A stretch of DNA of 20,691 bases. It comes from Candidatus Gastranaerophilales bacterium. Its GTDB lineage: Bacteria; Cyanobacteriota; Vampirovibrionia; Gastranaerophilales; Gastranaerophilaceae. The stretch covers positions 1 through 20,691 of the forward strand of contig CAAGGG010000074.1 of assembly GCA_900769355.1 (NCBI GenBank). Reading direction: 5' to 3'. A program made the position numbers and the translations under genes. Positions 13,593 through 20,368 of this stretch are shown here, in pieces. Numbering within the stretch: position 1 is the stretch's first letter; every line of letters begins with the position of its first letter. Below the pieces are notes generated by a model, which ran no database searches, had not been told where the DNA came from, and was given only the letters and a program-made list of their open reading frames with translations.

Positions 13593-14060
13593 ATGGAATT
13601 TAACGCAACATTTTTAGTATCAGCAATAAGTTTTATAATATTTACGGTTATAATGAACAAGATTTTTTATAAGCCGTTGGAATCTGTTATGGACGAACGT
13701 CAAAGAGTAATCAATGACGCGAAATCTGATGCTTTGAATTCTGATAATAGAGCAAATGCGATATTAAAGGATAGAGATGAAAGATTGAACAAATCTTTGG
13801 CTGAGTCAAAGAAAATTGTCGCTGATAAAGTAAATGAAGCAAATGAAAATTCCAAGATGCTAACAAACAGTGCAAAACAAAAATCACAAGATGAAATTTC
13901 AACTGCCAAATCAAACTTGAAAGATGAGGCTTTGAAAACAACTGAGGAGCTTAAATCTAAAGTTAAAGATTTGGCAGAAGTAATTTCATCAAAAGTGCTC
14001 GGCATGGATTGTCATATCGAAAATGCCGACAATGAGCTTGTAAACAGGATACTTAACTAA
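13593..14060 (+). CDS. atpF2: ATP synthase subunit b' (second b-type stalk subunit)
   Basis: Peripheral stalk subunit, 155 aa. One N-terminal membrane helix (about 5-25) is followed by KIFYKPLESVMDERQRVI, closely like the FFKPLTKVLDER stretch of cyanobacterial b', then a long charged coiled coil to about 130. It pairs with b, encoded next, to form a heterodimeric stator. Two different b genes in one operon are characteristic of photosynthetic bacteria and cyanobacteria. The ATG at 13593 is preceded by AAGGA; an in-frame TTG 15 bases upstream is less likely. Its stop overlaps the next start by one base (TAATG). Confidence 0.92.
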   Translation: MEFNATFLVSAISFIIFTVIMNKIFYKPLESVMDERQRVINDAKSDALNSDNRANAILKDRDERLNKSLAESKKIVADKVNEANENSKMLTNSAKQKSQDEISTAKSNLKDEALKTTEELKSKVKDLAEVISSKVLGMDCHIENADNELVNRILN

Positions 14061-14563
14061 TGAATGAATTGGTAAATTTTTGGAACATCATAGTAGAATC
14101 AAATACATTTAATTTTGCGGTATTGCTAATTATTTTTGCAGTGCTTTATAAGAAATTGAATGTCGCAAGTGGTGTTGAAAAAATAAAACAAGGGATTATT
14201 AAATCAATTGAAAATGCGAAATCTGAGCAAGAGAGTGCAAAAGGACGTTTGCTAAATGCACAAAAAACAATTGAGCATATTGATGAAGAAATTGCTGGAC
14301 AATTGAAAGATGCTACAAATCGCGCAGAAGGTATTGCAAAACAGATTTCTGCAGATACTGATGAAAAGGTTAAGTTGATTGAAAAAAATATTGAAAGAGT
14401 TATTGGAGCAGAAGAAAAAACAATTTCTGCAAAGATGACGAAAAAGACTTTGAATGCATCTGTTGAACTTGCGAAAAGACATATTCAGGGATTGTTAGAT
14501 AGTAATCCAGATTTACACAACAAGTTTATAGATGAAAGTATTGAAAACTTAGGCAGGATATAA
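14060..14563 (+). CDS. atpF: ATP synthase subunit b
   Basis: Peripheral stalk subunit of 167 aa, partner of b'. A membrane helix at about 15-31 (NTFNFAVLLIIFAVLYKKL) is followed by a long charged coiled coil with alanine, glutamate and lysine heptads, ending in LAKRHIQGLLDSNPDLHNKFIDES, a normal b C-terminus that binds delta. The ATG is overlapped by the b' stop, so the two stalk subunits are translationally coupled, which suits a one-to-one ratio. It is followed by atpH after three bases. Confidence 0.92.
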   Translation: MNELVNFWNIIVESNTFNFAVLLIIFAVLYKKLNVASGVEKIKQGIIKSIENAKSEQESAKGRLLNAQKTIEHIDEEIAGQLKDATNRAEGIAKQISADTDEKVKLIEKNIERVIGAEEKTISAKMTKKTLNASVELAKRHIQGLLDSNPDLHNKFIDESIENLGRI

Positions 14564-14566
14564 TTT

Positions 14567-15115
14567 ATGAGTACAGAAGTTAAAATTTCAACATCAGCTA
14601 AAAATTATGCCAATTCATTGCTCCAAGTCGGAAAAGATGGAGTTATGTCTTACGATGATATTTTGAATGATTTGAATACGGTGAAAGAAATTGTTTCAAG
14701 TTCGGCAGAACTTACTCAGGTTATGGAAAATCCAGCGGTTTCTGACAATACTAAATACGAGATTTTGGACAGTGTTTTTTCAGGTCAGATTAATGATAAA
14801 TTGGTAAATTTTTTGAAAGTCTTGATTGATAAAAACCGATTTTATGAGTTAAATCAAATTGTTGAGGCGTATTCTTGCGAAGTTGATGAAATTCATAATG
14901 TAAAAAGGGTTGAAGTAATTTCAGCTGTTGAAATTTCTGATGATAGAAAACAAAGATTGGTTGAAACACTTCAAAACAAATTACAAAAAACAGTTATTCC
15001 AAACTGGAATGTTGATAAAGATATTATTGGTGGTTTGATTATTCGAATTGGCGACGATGTTGTCGACAACAGTTTGCGAAATAAATTAGAAAATTTAAGT
15101 AAAAATATAATATAG
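14567..15115 (+). CDS. atpH: ATP synthase subunit delta
   Basis: Joins the b/b' stalk to the top of the alpha/beta crown. The 182-aa product has the N-terminal helical domain (SAKNYANSLLQVGK at about 10-23, NPAVSDNTKYEIL at about 54-66, VNFLKVLIDKNRFYELNQIVEAY) and the C-terminal sheet part (KRVEVISAVEISDDRKQRL, GGLIIRIGDDVVDNSLRNKLENL). These blocks and the length match the family. AGGA lies upstream, within the end of atpF. The gene is packed tightly between b and alpha. Confidence 0.93.
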   Translation: MSTEVKISTSAKNYANSLLQVGKDGVMSYDDILNDLNTVKEIVSSSAELTQVMENPAVSDNTKYEILDSVFSGQINDKLVNFLKVLIDKNRFYELNQIVEAYSCEVDEIHNVKRVEVISAVEISDDRKQRLVETLQNKLQKTVIPNWNVDKDIIGGLIIRIGDDVVDNSLRNKLENLSKNII

Positions 15116-15125
15116 AGGGAAAATT

Positions 15126-16637
15126 ATGGCACTTATTAAACCAGATGAAATTAGTTCTATAATTAAAAGCAAAATTGAAAACTTTGAGCTTCAATCACAA
15201 GTATCAAACACAGGTACAGTAATTGAAGTCGGTGACGGTATTGCAAGGGTTTACGGACTAAGAAATGTAATGTCAAATGAACTTGTAACGTTTGAGGACG
15301 GCAAGGACACTCTCGGAATTACGATGAACCTTGATGAAGATAACGTTGGTATCGTAATTTTGGGTGAATATACACAGATTAAAGAGGGTATGACTGTTAA
15401 AACAACAGGTAGAATTGCATCTGTTCCTGTTGGTGACGCGCTTATCGGCAGAATTGTTGATCCGACAGGTAAACCGATCGATGGTAAAGGTGAAATCAAT
15501 TCTGATAAAACTAGACCAATCGAAAGAGTTGCACCGGGTATTGTTGCAAGAAAATCTGTTCACCAACCTTTGCAAACAGGTTTGACGGCGATTGACGCTT
15601 TGACACCTATCGGTCGTGGACAACGTGAGTTGATTATTGGCGACAGACAGACCGGTAAAACTGCAATTGCACTTGATACAATCATTAACCAAAAAGGTCA
15701 AAATGTAATTTGTATTTATGTTGCAATCGGGCAAAAAGCTTCTACTGTTGCACAAATTGCAAAGACATTGGAAGAACATGGTGCGATGGAATATTCAATC
15801 ATTGTATCAGCAACGGCTAATGAGGCTGCACCTTTGCAATATATTGCTCCATTTGCAGGTGTTGCAATTGGCGAAGAATTTATGGAACAAGGCAAAGATG
15901 TTTTGATTATTTATGATGACTTGTCGAAACACGCTCAGGCTTACCGTGCGATGAGTTTGCTTCTTAAAAGACCACCAGGACGTGAAGCTTACCCGGGAGA
16001 TGTTTTCTATCTTCATTCAAGACTGCTTGAACGTGCCGTTAAATTGAATGATGAGTTGGGTGGCGGAAGTATTACAGCATTGCCGATTATTGAAACTCAG
16101 GCAGGTGACGTGTCTGCATACATTCCGACTAACGTAATTTCAATTACTGACGGACAGATTTTCTTGGAATCTAACTTGTTCAACTCTGGTGTAAGACCGG
16201 CTATTAACGCAGGTATTTCAGTTTCTCGTGTTGGTGGTGCAGCTCAAACCAAAGGTATTAAACAGGTTGCAGGTCAGTTAAGACTTGATTTGGCACAGTA
16301 TAACGAACTTGCGGCATTTGCACAGTTCGCATCTGATTTGGACGCTTCTACAAAAGCCCAATTGTTGAGAGGTGAAAAACTTACAGAAGTATTGAAACAG
16401 CCTCAATACAACCCGTTGAGTGTTGCAGAACAAATTACGATTTTGTTTGCAGCAAACGAAGGTGTTCTTGACGATATTCAAAATACTGATATTGCTAAGT
16501 TCAAGAAAGAATGGTTTGCATTCCTTGACACTAATATGTCAGAACTTGTTGAAAAACTTAATAGCGGTGCAAAACTAGAAGATACAGATAAAACTGAATT
16601 GAAAGATGCATTGGCTAAATTTAAGAAAACTTTCTAG
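15126..16637 (+). CDS. atpA: ATP synthase subunit alpha
   Basis: Non-catalytic nucleotide-binding subunit of the F1 hexamer, 503 aa, full length. The P-loop is GDRQTGKT (172-179), the Walker B region is VLIIYDDLSKHA, and the arginine-finger stretch is SVSRVGGAAQ. The N-terminal beta-barrel (about 25-95) and C-terminal helical domain are both present. GAGGGA precedes the ATG. Its partner beta subunit gene is not in this window. A hairpin follows the stop, before the gamma gene. Confidence 0.98.
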   Translation: MALIKPDEISSIIKSKIENFELQSQVSNTGTVIEVGDGIARVYGLRNVMSNELVTFEDGKDTLGITMNLDEDNVGIVILGEYTQIKEGMTVKTTGRIASVPVGDALIGRIVDPTGKPIDGKGEINSDKTRPIERVAPGIVARKSVHQPLQTGLTAIDALTPIGRGQRELIIGDRQTGKTAIALDTIINQKGQNVICIYVAIGQKASTVAQIAKTLEEHGAMEYSIIVSATANEAAPLQYIAPFAGVAIGEEFMEQGKDVLIIYDDLSKHAQAYRAMSLLLKRPPGREAYPGDVFYLHSRLLERAVKLNDELGGGSITALPIIETQAGDVSAYIPTNVISITDGQIFLESNLFNSGVRPAINAGISVSRVGGAAQTKGIKQVAGQLRLDLAQYNELAAFAQFASDLDASTKAQLLRGEKLTEVLKQPQYNPLSVAEQITILFAANEGVLDDIQNTDIAKFKKEWFAFLDTNMSELVEKLNSGAKLEDTDKTELKDALAKFKKTF

Positions 16638-16642
16638 CGTGA

Positions 16643-16670
16643 GGTGGGTATGATTACCCACCCATGTTTT
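16643..16670 (+). terminator. Hairpin between alpha and gamma genes (attenuator-like)
   Basis: GGTGGGTA, loop TGAT, TACCCACC: a perfect 8-bp stem, then CCATGTTTT. The T-run is short and slightly offset, so it would act as a weak terminator or an mRNA stabiliser, not a full stop; the gamma gene starts 29 bases later with its own AAAGG site. Confidence 0.5.
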
Positions 16671-16698
16671 AAATATTAAACCCGATAAAAGGTAAAAA

Positions 16699-17631
16699 AT
16701 GACAAATTTAAAAGATATTAAAAACAGAATACAAAGTGTTCAAAGTACACAAAAAATCACACGTGCGATGAAAATGGTTGCTGCAGCAAAGGTTAAGAAG
16801 GCTGAAAATACTGTTAAGGCATCAAGACCATTTACAACAGAGTTGACTTCAATGTTTAAAAAACTTTTGACATCAGTTGGTGCTTATAGTTCTCAATCAT
16901 TAAAGATTAAACTTGCGATTGATAATTATCCGGAACTTTTGCAAGTGCGCGAGATAAAGACTGTAGGATTGCTTGTAATTACTTCTAATAAAGGGCTTGC
17001 AGGTGCGTATAATGCTAACGTTGTTCGTAAGACTTTGCAAACGATAAGAGATTATAATGAGCAAGGAATAAAAACTATTCTTTTTGTTGTTGGACAGAAA
17101 GGAATTTCAACACTTAAACGTAAATGCAAAGATTTGGATTGTAAAATCGTTAAAACATATTTGAGCGTAGCAAATGAACCGACCGGTGAGGGTGCAAAAC
17201 TTGTAATTGAGGATATTGCAGAGTATTTTGTTTCTCATCAGATTGATAAAATAGAGGTTATAACAACTCGTTTTAAAAACATGATGAGTTATTTTGTTGA
17301 AAATTGGACGATTTTGCCTTTAAAAGGGTTGAACGATGATCATGAAAAGATTACTGATAATATAGTTGAGCCATTGATGGAATTTACGCCTGATATGCAC
17401 AGTATTTTGCAAAAAATCGTGCCTATGTATATGACAAATATTCTTTTTCAATCGTTGTTGGAAGCACAAGCGAGTGAACTTGCAAGCAGAATGACTGCGA
17501 TGTCTGCTGCTACAACAAATGCCGAAAAAATGATTAAGGAATTGTCTGTTCAGTATAACAAAACTCGTCAATTCGCGATTACGCAAGAGATTATTGAGGT
17601 TGTGTCAGGGGCAAATGCACAAATTGGTTAG
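16699..17631 (+). CDS. atpG: ATP synthase subunit gamma
   Basis: Central rotor shaft linking the c-ring to the alpha/beta hexamer; 310 aa. The N-terminal helix has KITRAMKMVAAAKVKKAE and the C-terminal helix has ASELASRMTAMSAATTNAEKM and ARQ-like TRQFAITQEIIEVVSGA. GLAGAYNAN is the conserved central stretch. The extra length over the usual bacterial 286 or so residues seems to lie near residues 50-75. I see no 35-40-residue insertion in the region before the C-terminal helix, where photosynthetic gamma subunits carry their regulatory element. AAAGG precedes the ATG. It is the last gene of the operon; epsilon and beta do not follow. Confidence 0.95.
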   Translation: MTNLKDIKNRIQSVQSTQKITRAMKMVAAAKVKKAENTVKASRPFTTELTSMFKKLLTSVGAYSSQSLKIKLAIDNYPELLQVREIKTVGLLVITSNKGLAGAYNANVVRKTLQTIRDYNEQGIKTILFVVGQKGISTLKRKCKDLDCKIVKTYLSVANEPTGEGAKLVIEDIAEYFVSHQIDKIEVITTRFKNMMSYFVENWTILPLKGLNDDHEKITDNIVEPLMEFTPDMHSILQKIVPMYMTNILFQSLLEAQASELASRMTAMSAATTNAEKMIKELSVQYNKTRQFAITQEIIEVVSGANAQIG

Positions 17632-17647
17632 TGAAAGGAAAGCATTT

Positions 17648-17770
17648 ATGGAGAAATTTGAGAAGTCGTTGGAGTTGTTAAAAAATGAAAGCCACCTGAT
17701 TGGCGGGTGGAGCGGCACGTTCCTCGGGGGGGGGGCAGTCGTCTTGCATTCACTCTCGCTGAGGTTTTAA
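17648..17770 (+). other. Upstream reading frame with best ribosome site, leads into poly-G
   Basis: An ATG at 17648, with AAAGGAAAG at an ideal distance, opens a 40-codon frame (MEKFEKSLELLKNE...) that passes through the ten-G run and ends at TAA (17768-17770). Adding one G, or removing two, in the run would join this frame exactly to the pilin frame. It is therefore probably the true 5' end of the pilin gene, currently out of frame. Confidence 0.5.
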
Positions 17771-18456
17771 TCACACTTGGAATTATCGGTGTTGTCGCAG
17801 CAATGACATTGCCGACAGTTATAAATAAATATCGTGGTCATGTATTAGAGCAACAATTTAAGAAATCTTATTCAAATCTTTCTCAAGTTATTATCGATAT
17901 GAAAAAGGATTTGGGTATAGACGGATTTAAAAGTAATTTTGTTATTTTATCTGCTGATCAAAAATATTATGATTCTGTTGCTTTGAATACGTTTTATACA
18001 GAATTTGATAAACATATAAATTACGTAAAGAAATTAAGTAATTCTTATCCGGTCACAAATTATAGTGGAACTGTAACTTTTACAAGTGTAGGAGGTGGCG
18101 ATTTTACTTGTCCTACGTATATACTACCTGATGGGAGCAGTTTTGGGCGCAATGTTAACATGAATAGAATTCGTCTGTATATTGACACTAATGGTCCATA
18201 TAAAAAACCAAATAGGTATGGTTTTGATATTTTTGAATTTGTTATAACTGATAATACTGATCTTGTAAAACCATTAAAACCCTTAAAAACAGATTATACA
18301 GATGAAGAGTTGGAAAAACTTAACTATATGGCAGGATTTCCTTGTACTAAAAGATCAAAACAACAACTGAATGGAATTGGGTGCTCGTGGTATGCAATTA
18401 ATAATATCAGCCCAGACAATGAAAATAAGAAATACTGGGATAATTTGCCTTGGTAG
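17707..18456 (+). CDS. Type IV pilin-like / pseudopilin protein
   Basis: A surface or secretion-type prepilin. The frame from the GTG at 17707 gives 249 aa. FTLAEVLITLGIIGVV (15-30) is the conserved methylated N-terminal helix, followed by a long polar domain. DTNGPYKKPNRYGFDIFEF (160-178) is the C-terminal motif seen in GspG-like pseudopilins and is shared with the protein at 843-1298. Cysteines near 213 and 226 may pair, and the protein ends WDNLPW. The residue before FTLAEV is alanine, not the usual glycine. The leader is odd: GTG lies in a GC-rich stretch with ten consecutive G (17726-17735), while the best ribosome site serves an ATG at 17648 in another frame. It may thus be an OFF-phase contingency gene, or the run may be misread. 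It follows the gamma gene by 16 bases before that ATG but need not share its role. Confidence 0.8.
   Translation: MERHVPRGGGSRLAFTLAEVLITLGIIGVVAAMTLPTVINKYRGHVLEQQFKKSYSNLSQVIIDMKKDLGIDGFKSNFVILSADQKYYDSVALNTFYTEFDKHINYVKKLSNSYPVTNYSGTVTFTSVGGGDFTCPTYILPDGSSFGRNVNMNRIRLYIDTNGPYKKPNRYGFDIFEFVITDNTDLVKPLKPLKTDYTDEELEKLNYMAGFPCTKRSKQQLNGIGCSWYAINNISPDNENKKYWDNLPW
17726..17735 (+). repeat. Homopolymeric tract of ten G
   Basis: Ten consecutive G in an AT-rich genome, inside the leader of the pilin-like gene. Length changes of one base would switch the reading frame between the ATG at 17648 and the pilin coding region. Confidence 0.85.
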
Positions 18457-18472
18457 ATAATATATTATCTAC
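18453..18472. terminator. 20-bp perfect AT-rich palindrome between convergent genes
   Basis: Centred on TAGATAATATATTATCTA and extended by one G-C pair, it overlaps the pilin stop codon and lies just before the end of recR on the other strand. It could form a weak bidirectional terminator; it has few G-C pairs, so this is uncertain. Confidence 0.4.
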
Positions 18473-18484
18473 TTTCAATGTAGA

Positions 18485-19084
18485 TTACTCAATTTCGTGT
18501 CTGCCTTCAATGGCTTTCGCAATTGTAATTTCATCAGCATATTCAAGATCCGCGCCAACAGGTAGACCAAATGCAATACGAGAAATTTTTATACCAAAAG
18601 GTTTCATTAATTTGTTCAAATAAAGGCTTGTTGCTTCTCCTTCCACAGAAGGGCTTAGGGCAAGGATAACCTCTCGAACATTTTCATCTGTCAGACGAGT
18701 CAAAAGTTCTTTAATTCTGATGTCGTCTGCTCCAATCCCGTCCATCGGAGAGATTAGCCCTTGCAATACGTGGTATAAGCCTTTATATTCATTCGTTTTT
18801 TCAATAGCAATTAAGTCTTTGGTTTCTGCTACAACGCAAATTGTTGATTTATCTCTTTGGGAAGATGTGCAGATTTCACAAGGGCTTGTCGCTGATAGGT
18901 TGAAGCAAATTTCACATGTTTTTGTGTTTTCTTTTGCATCAAGCATGCTTTGAGCAAATTTTTCCACCTCAGACTTAGGCATTCTAAGTAAGTAAAATGC
19001 CATTCTCTGTGCTGATTTCGGTCCTACTGACGGAAATCTCTGAAAATGTTCTATCAACGATGCTATTGATTTTGGATAAATCAT
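18485..19084 (-). CDS. recR: Recombination mediator RecR
   Basis: Works with RecF/RecO to load RecA on gapped single-stranded DNA. The 199-aa product has the N-terminal helix-hairpin-helix (FQRFPSVGPKSAQRMAFYLL), a four-cysteine zinc finger (C57-x2-C60 and C69-x2-C72) and a Toprim domain from about 80 (ICVVAETKDLIAIE, YHVLQG..SPMDGIG, LALSPSVEGEATSLYL). The C-terminal end SRIAFGLPVGADLEYADEITIAKAIEGRHEI is typical. The start overlaps the ybaB stop by one base (TAATG), the classic ybaB-recR arrangement; dnaX, often in front, is absent here. Confidence 0.97.
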   Translation of the reverse strand: MIYPKSIASLIEHFQRFPSVGPKSAQRMAFYLLRMPKSEVEKFAQSMLDAKENTKTCEICFNLSATSPCEICTSSQRDKSTICVVAETKDLIAIEKTNEYKGLYHVLQGLISPMDGIGADDIRIKELLTRLTDENVREVILALSPSVEGEATSLYLNKLMKPFGIKISRIAFGLPVGADLEYADEITIAKAIEGRHEIE

Positions 19085-19419
19085 TAGAATTTTAGCCCCG
19101 GAATATTAATTCCGCCAGTTACGGCTTTCATTTTATCTTCCATTGTTTTAGATGCTTTGTCGCTTGCTTGTTTGATGGCAGAAGTAATAATGTCTTCTAG
19201 CATTTCAACAGTGTCAGAATCAACTGTGGTAGGATTTTCTGGGTTTATTGCTTCTGCTGACAATTTGATTGATTTGAATTTGCCTTGTCCGTCGCATATT
19301 ACTTTAACAGCTCCATTTGCAGCTTCTCCTGTTATTTCAAGATTAGCAAGTTCTTTTTGAGTGTCTTGTAATTTTTTTTGCAAGCCTTGAGCTTGTTTCA
19401 TCATTTGCATAATGTTCAT
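19084..19419 (-). CDS. ybaB: YbaB/EbfC family nucleoid-associated protein
   Basis: A small DNA-binding protein of 111 aa, first gene of the ybaB-recR pair. The N-terminal helix MNIMQMMKQAQGLQKKLQ, the central VKVICDGQGKFKSIKLS and the C-terminal helix with MLEDIITSAIKQASDKASKTMEDKM match the family's tweezer-shaped dimer. TAGGAGAG precedes the ATG. It is divergent from a metalloprotease gene, with 89 bases between the two starts. Confidence 0.95.
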   Translation of the reverse strand: MNIMQMMKQAQGLQKKLQDTQKELANLEITGEAANGAVKVICDGQGKFKSIKLSAEAINPENPTTVDSDTVEMLEDIITSAIKQASDKASKTMEDKMKAVTGGINIPGLKF

Positions 19420-19473
19420 AAATTTTCTCTCCTAAGTCTGAATTTATAATGTGTAATACTGTTTTTATTACAA

Positions 19474-19502
19474 TTGGTTTTTCCCGAAATTTATTATATA
19501 AT
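19474..19502 (+). promoter_or_regulatory. Promoter placing the start site at or next to the ATG (leaderless)
   Basis: TTGGTT (19474-19479), 17 bases, TATAAT (19497-19502). The ATG of the metalloprotease is at 19509, seven bases after the -10, where transcription normally begins. No ribosome binding site is visible before that ATG. Confidence 0.6.
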
Positions 19503-19508
19503 AAAAAT

Positions 19509-20285
19509 ATGAAAAAATACACCTACGTTGCAGAATCTTTAAAAAACGGTAGAATAATGCGTTGGACCTTCATGCCGTTGAAGGTTTATATTGCTCCTAT
19601 GAAGTTTTATTCAAAACAAGGTCAAGAGTATAAATACCGAGATATGGTTGTTCGAGCTCTTAATGAGTGGCAAACAGCGACGAATGGGCGAGTTTCTTTT
19701 AAAGTTGTAAACACTTTGCTGGAATCTAATGTCAACGTTGATTGGAAAAGGGTTGAGAGAAAGGCTCTCGGACATTGTTATTTCAATTTTGATGCATCTA
19801 ACAGATTGTTTGGTGCAGAAGTTGCAATCGGGCTGACAGAAGGACTTGTTCACGCTGATTATATGGACGAAGGTGAGGTTTATCACACTATTTTGCACGA
19901 AATAGGGCATGCAATCGGGCTTGGGCATAGTCATAATCCGGCGGATATTATGTATACTCCGCACCAAAAGGGGATAAATAGTATTTCACAAGGTGATAAA
20001 CTTACAGTAAACTGGCTTTACACTTTGCCACAGGGGGCAGATACCTCAGAAGTTGCCTCAAAATATGGTATTGGAGGAAGCAATATTGACGAAATAATTG
20101 CCAAATTTATTGATAGAAAATCTCCGACTGAGTTTGAAAAAGTTAAGGCTTCCGTAAAAATGCCACAGCGGGATTTGTTAGAAGAGCAAGAAACACTTGC
20201 CAATCTTCGCAAATATCACATGGCGTTGCAAAATGTGAAGATTTCTGATGATATGAAAAAGTTTTTTAATGGGCAAAAGAAGTAA
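19509..20285 (+). CDS. Metzincin-type (matrixin-like) zinc metalloprotease
   Basis: A predicted zinc peptidase of 258 aa. The active site is HEIGHAIGLGH (130-140), the full HExxHxxGxxH metzincin signature with three zinc histidines and catalytic E131. A Met-turn follows at DIMYTP (M148), at the spacing seen in M10-family matrixins. Residues 25-110 form the N-terminal part of the catalytic domain (YRDMVVRALNEWQTATNGRVSF is a matrixin-like helix and strand). The C-terminal 80 residues are charged and helical. I see no signal peptide, propeptide or membrane helix, so its site of action is unclear. The ATG at 19509 is chosen because a promoter sits right before it; an in-frame ATG at 19449 would add 20 residues not resembling a signal. 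Substrate unknown. Confidence 0.88.
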   Translation: MKKYTYVAESLKNGRIMRWTFMPLKVYIAPMKFYSKQGQEYKYRDMVVRALNEWQTATNGRVSFKVVNTLLESNVNVDWKRVERKALGHCYFNFDASNRLFGAEVAIGLTEGLVHADYMDEGEVYHTILHEIGHAIGLGHSHNPADIMYTPHQKGINSISQGDKLTVNWLYTLPQGADTSEVASKYGIGGSNIDEIIAKFIDRKSPTEFEKVKASVKMPQRDLLEEQETLANLRKYHMALQNVKISDDMKKFFNGQKK

Positions 20286-20299
20286 ATTTTGTTTACGAT

Positions 20300-20327
20300 T
20301 TGCTATTATATTTTTTAGTTGTATAAT
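20300..20327 (+). promoter_or_regulatory. accD: Putative accD promoter
   Basis: TTGCTA (20300-20305), 16 bases, TATAAT (20322-20327), about 42 bases before the accD ATG. The -10 is consensus and the -35 matches four of six. Confidence 0.5.
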
Positions 20328-20368
20328 AACCTTGTATTATAAAAGATGATGATTAAGGGATATATAAT

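Noticed and set aside
15273..15779. Long antisense open frame inside atpA
   Set aside because: Lies within a full-length conserved alpha subunit gene; cysteine/asparagine-rich translation is a mirror of its codon use.
19449..19508. Upstream in-frame ATG giving the metalloprotease a longer N-terminus with possible signal
   Set aside because: The added residues contain no hydrophobic core of suitable length, no ribosome site is near, and the promoter lies inside this stretch.
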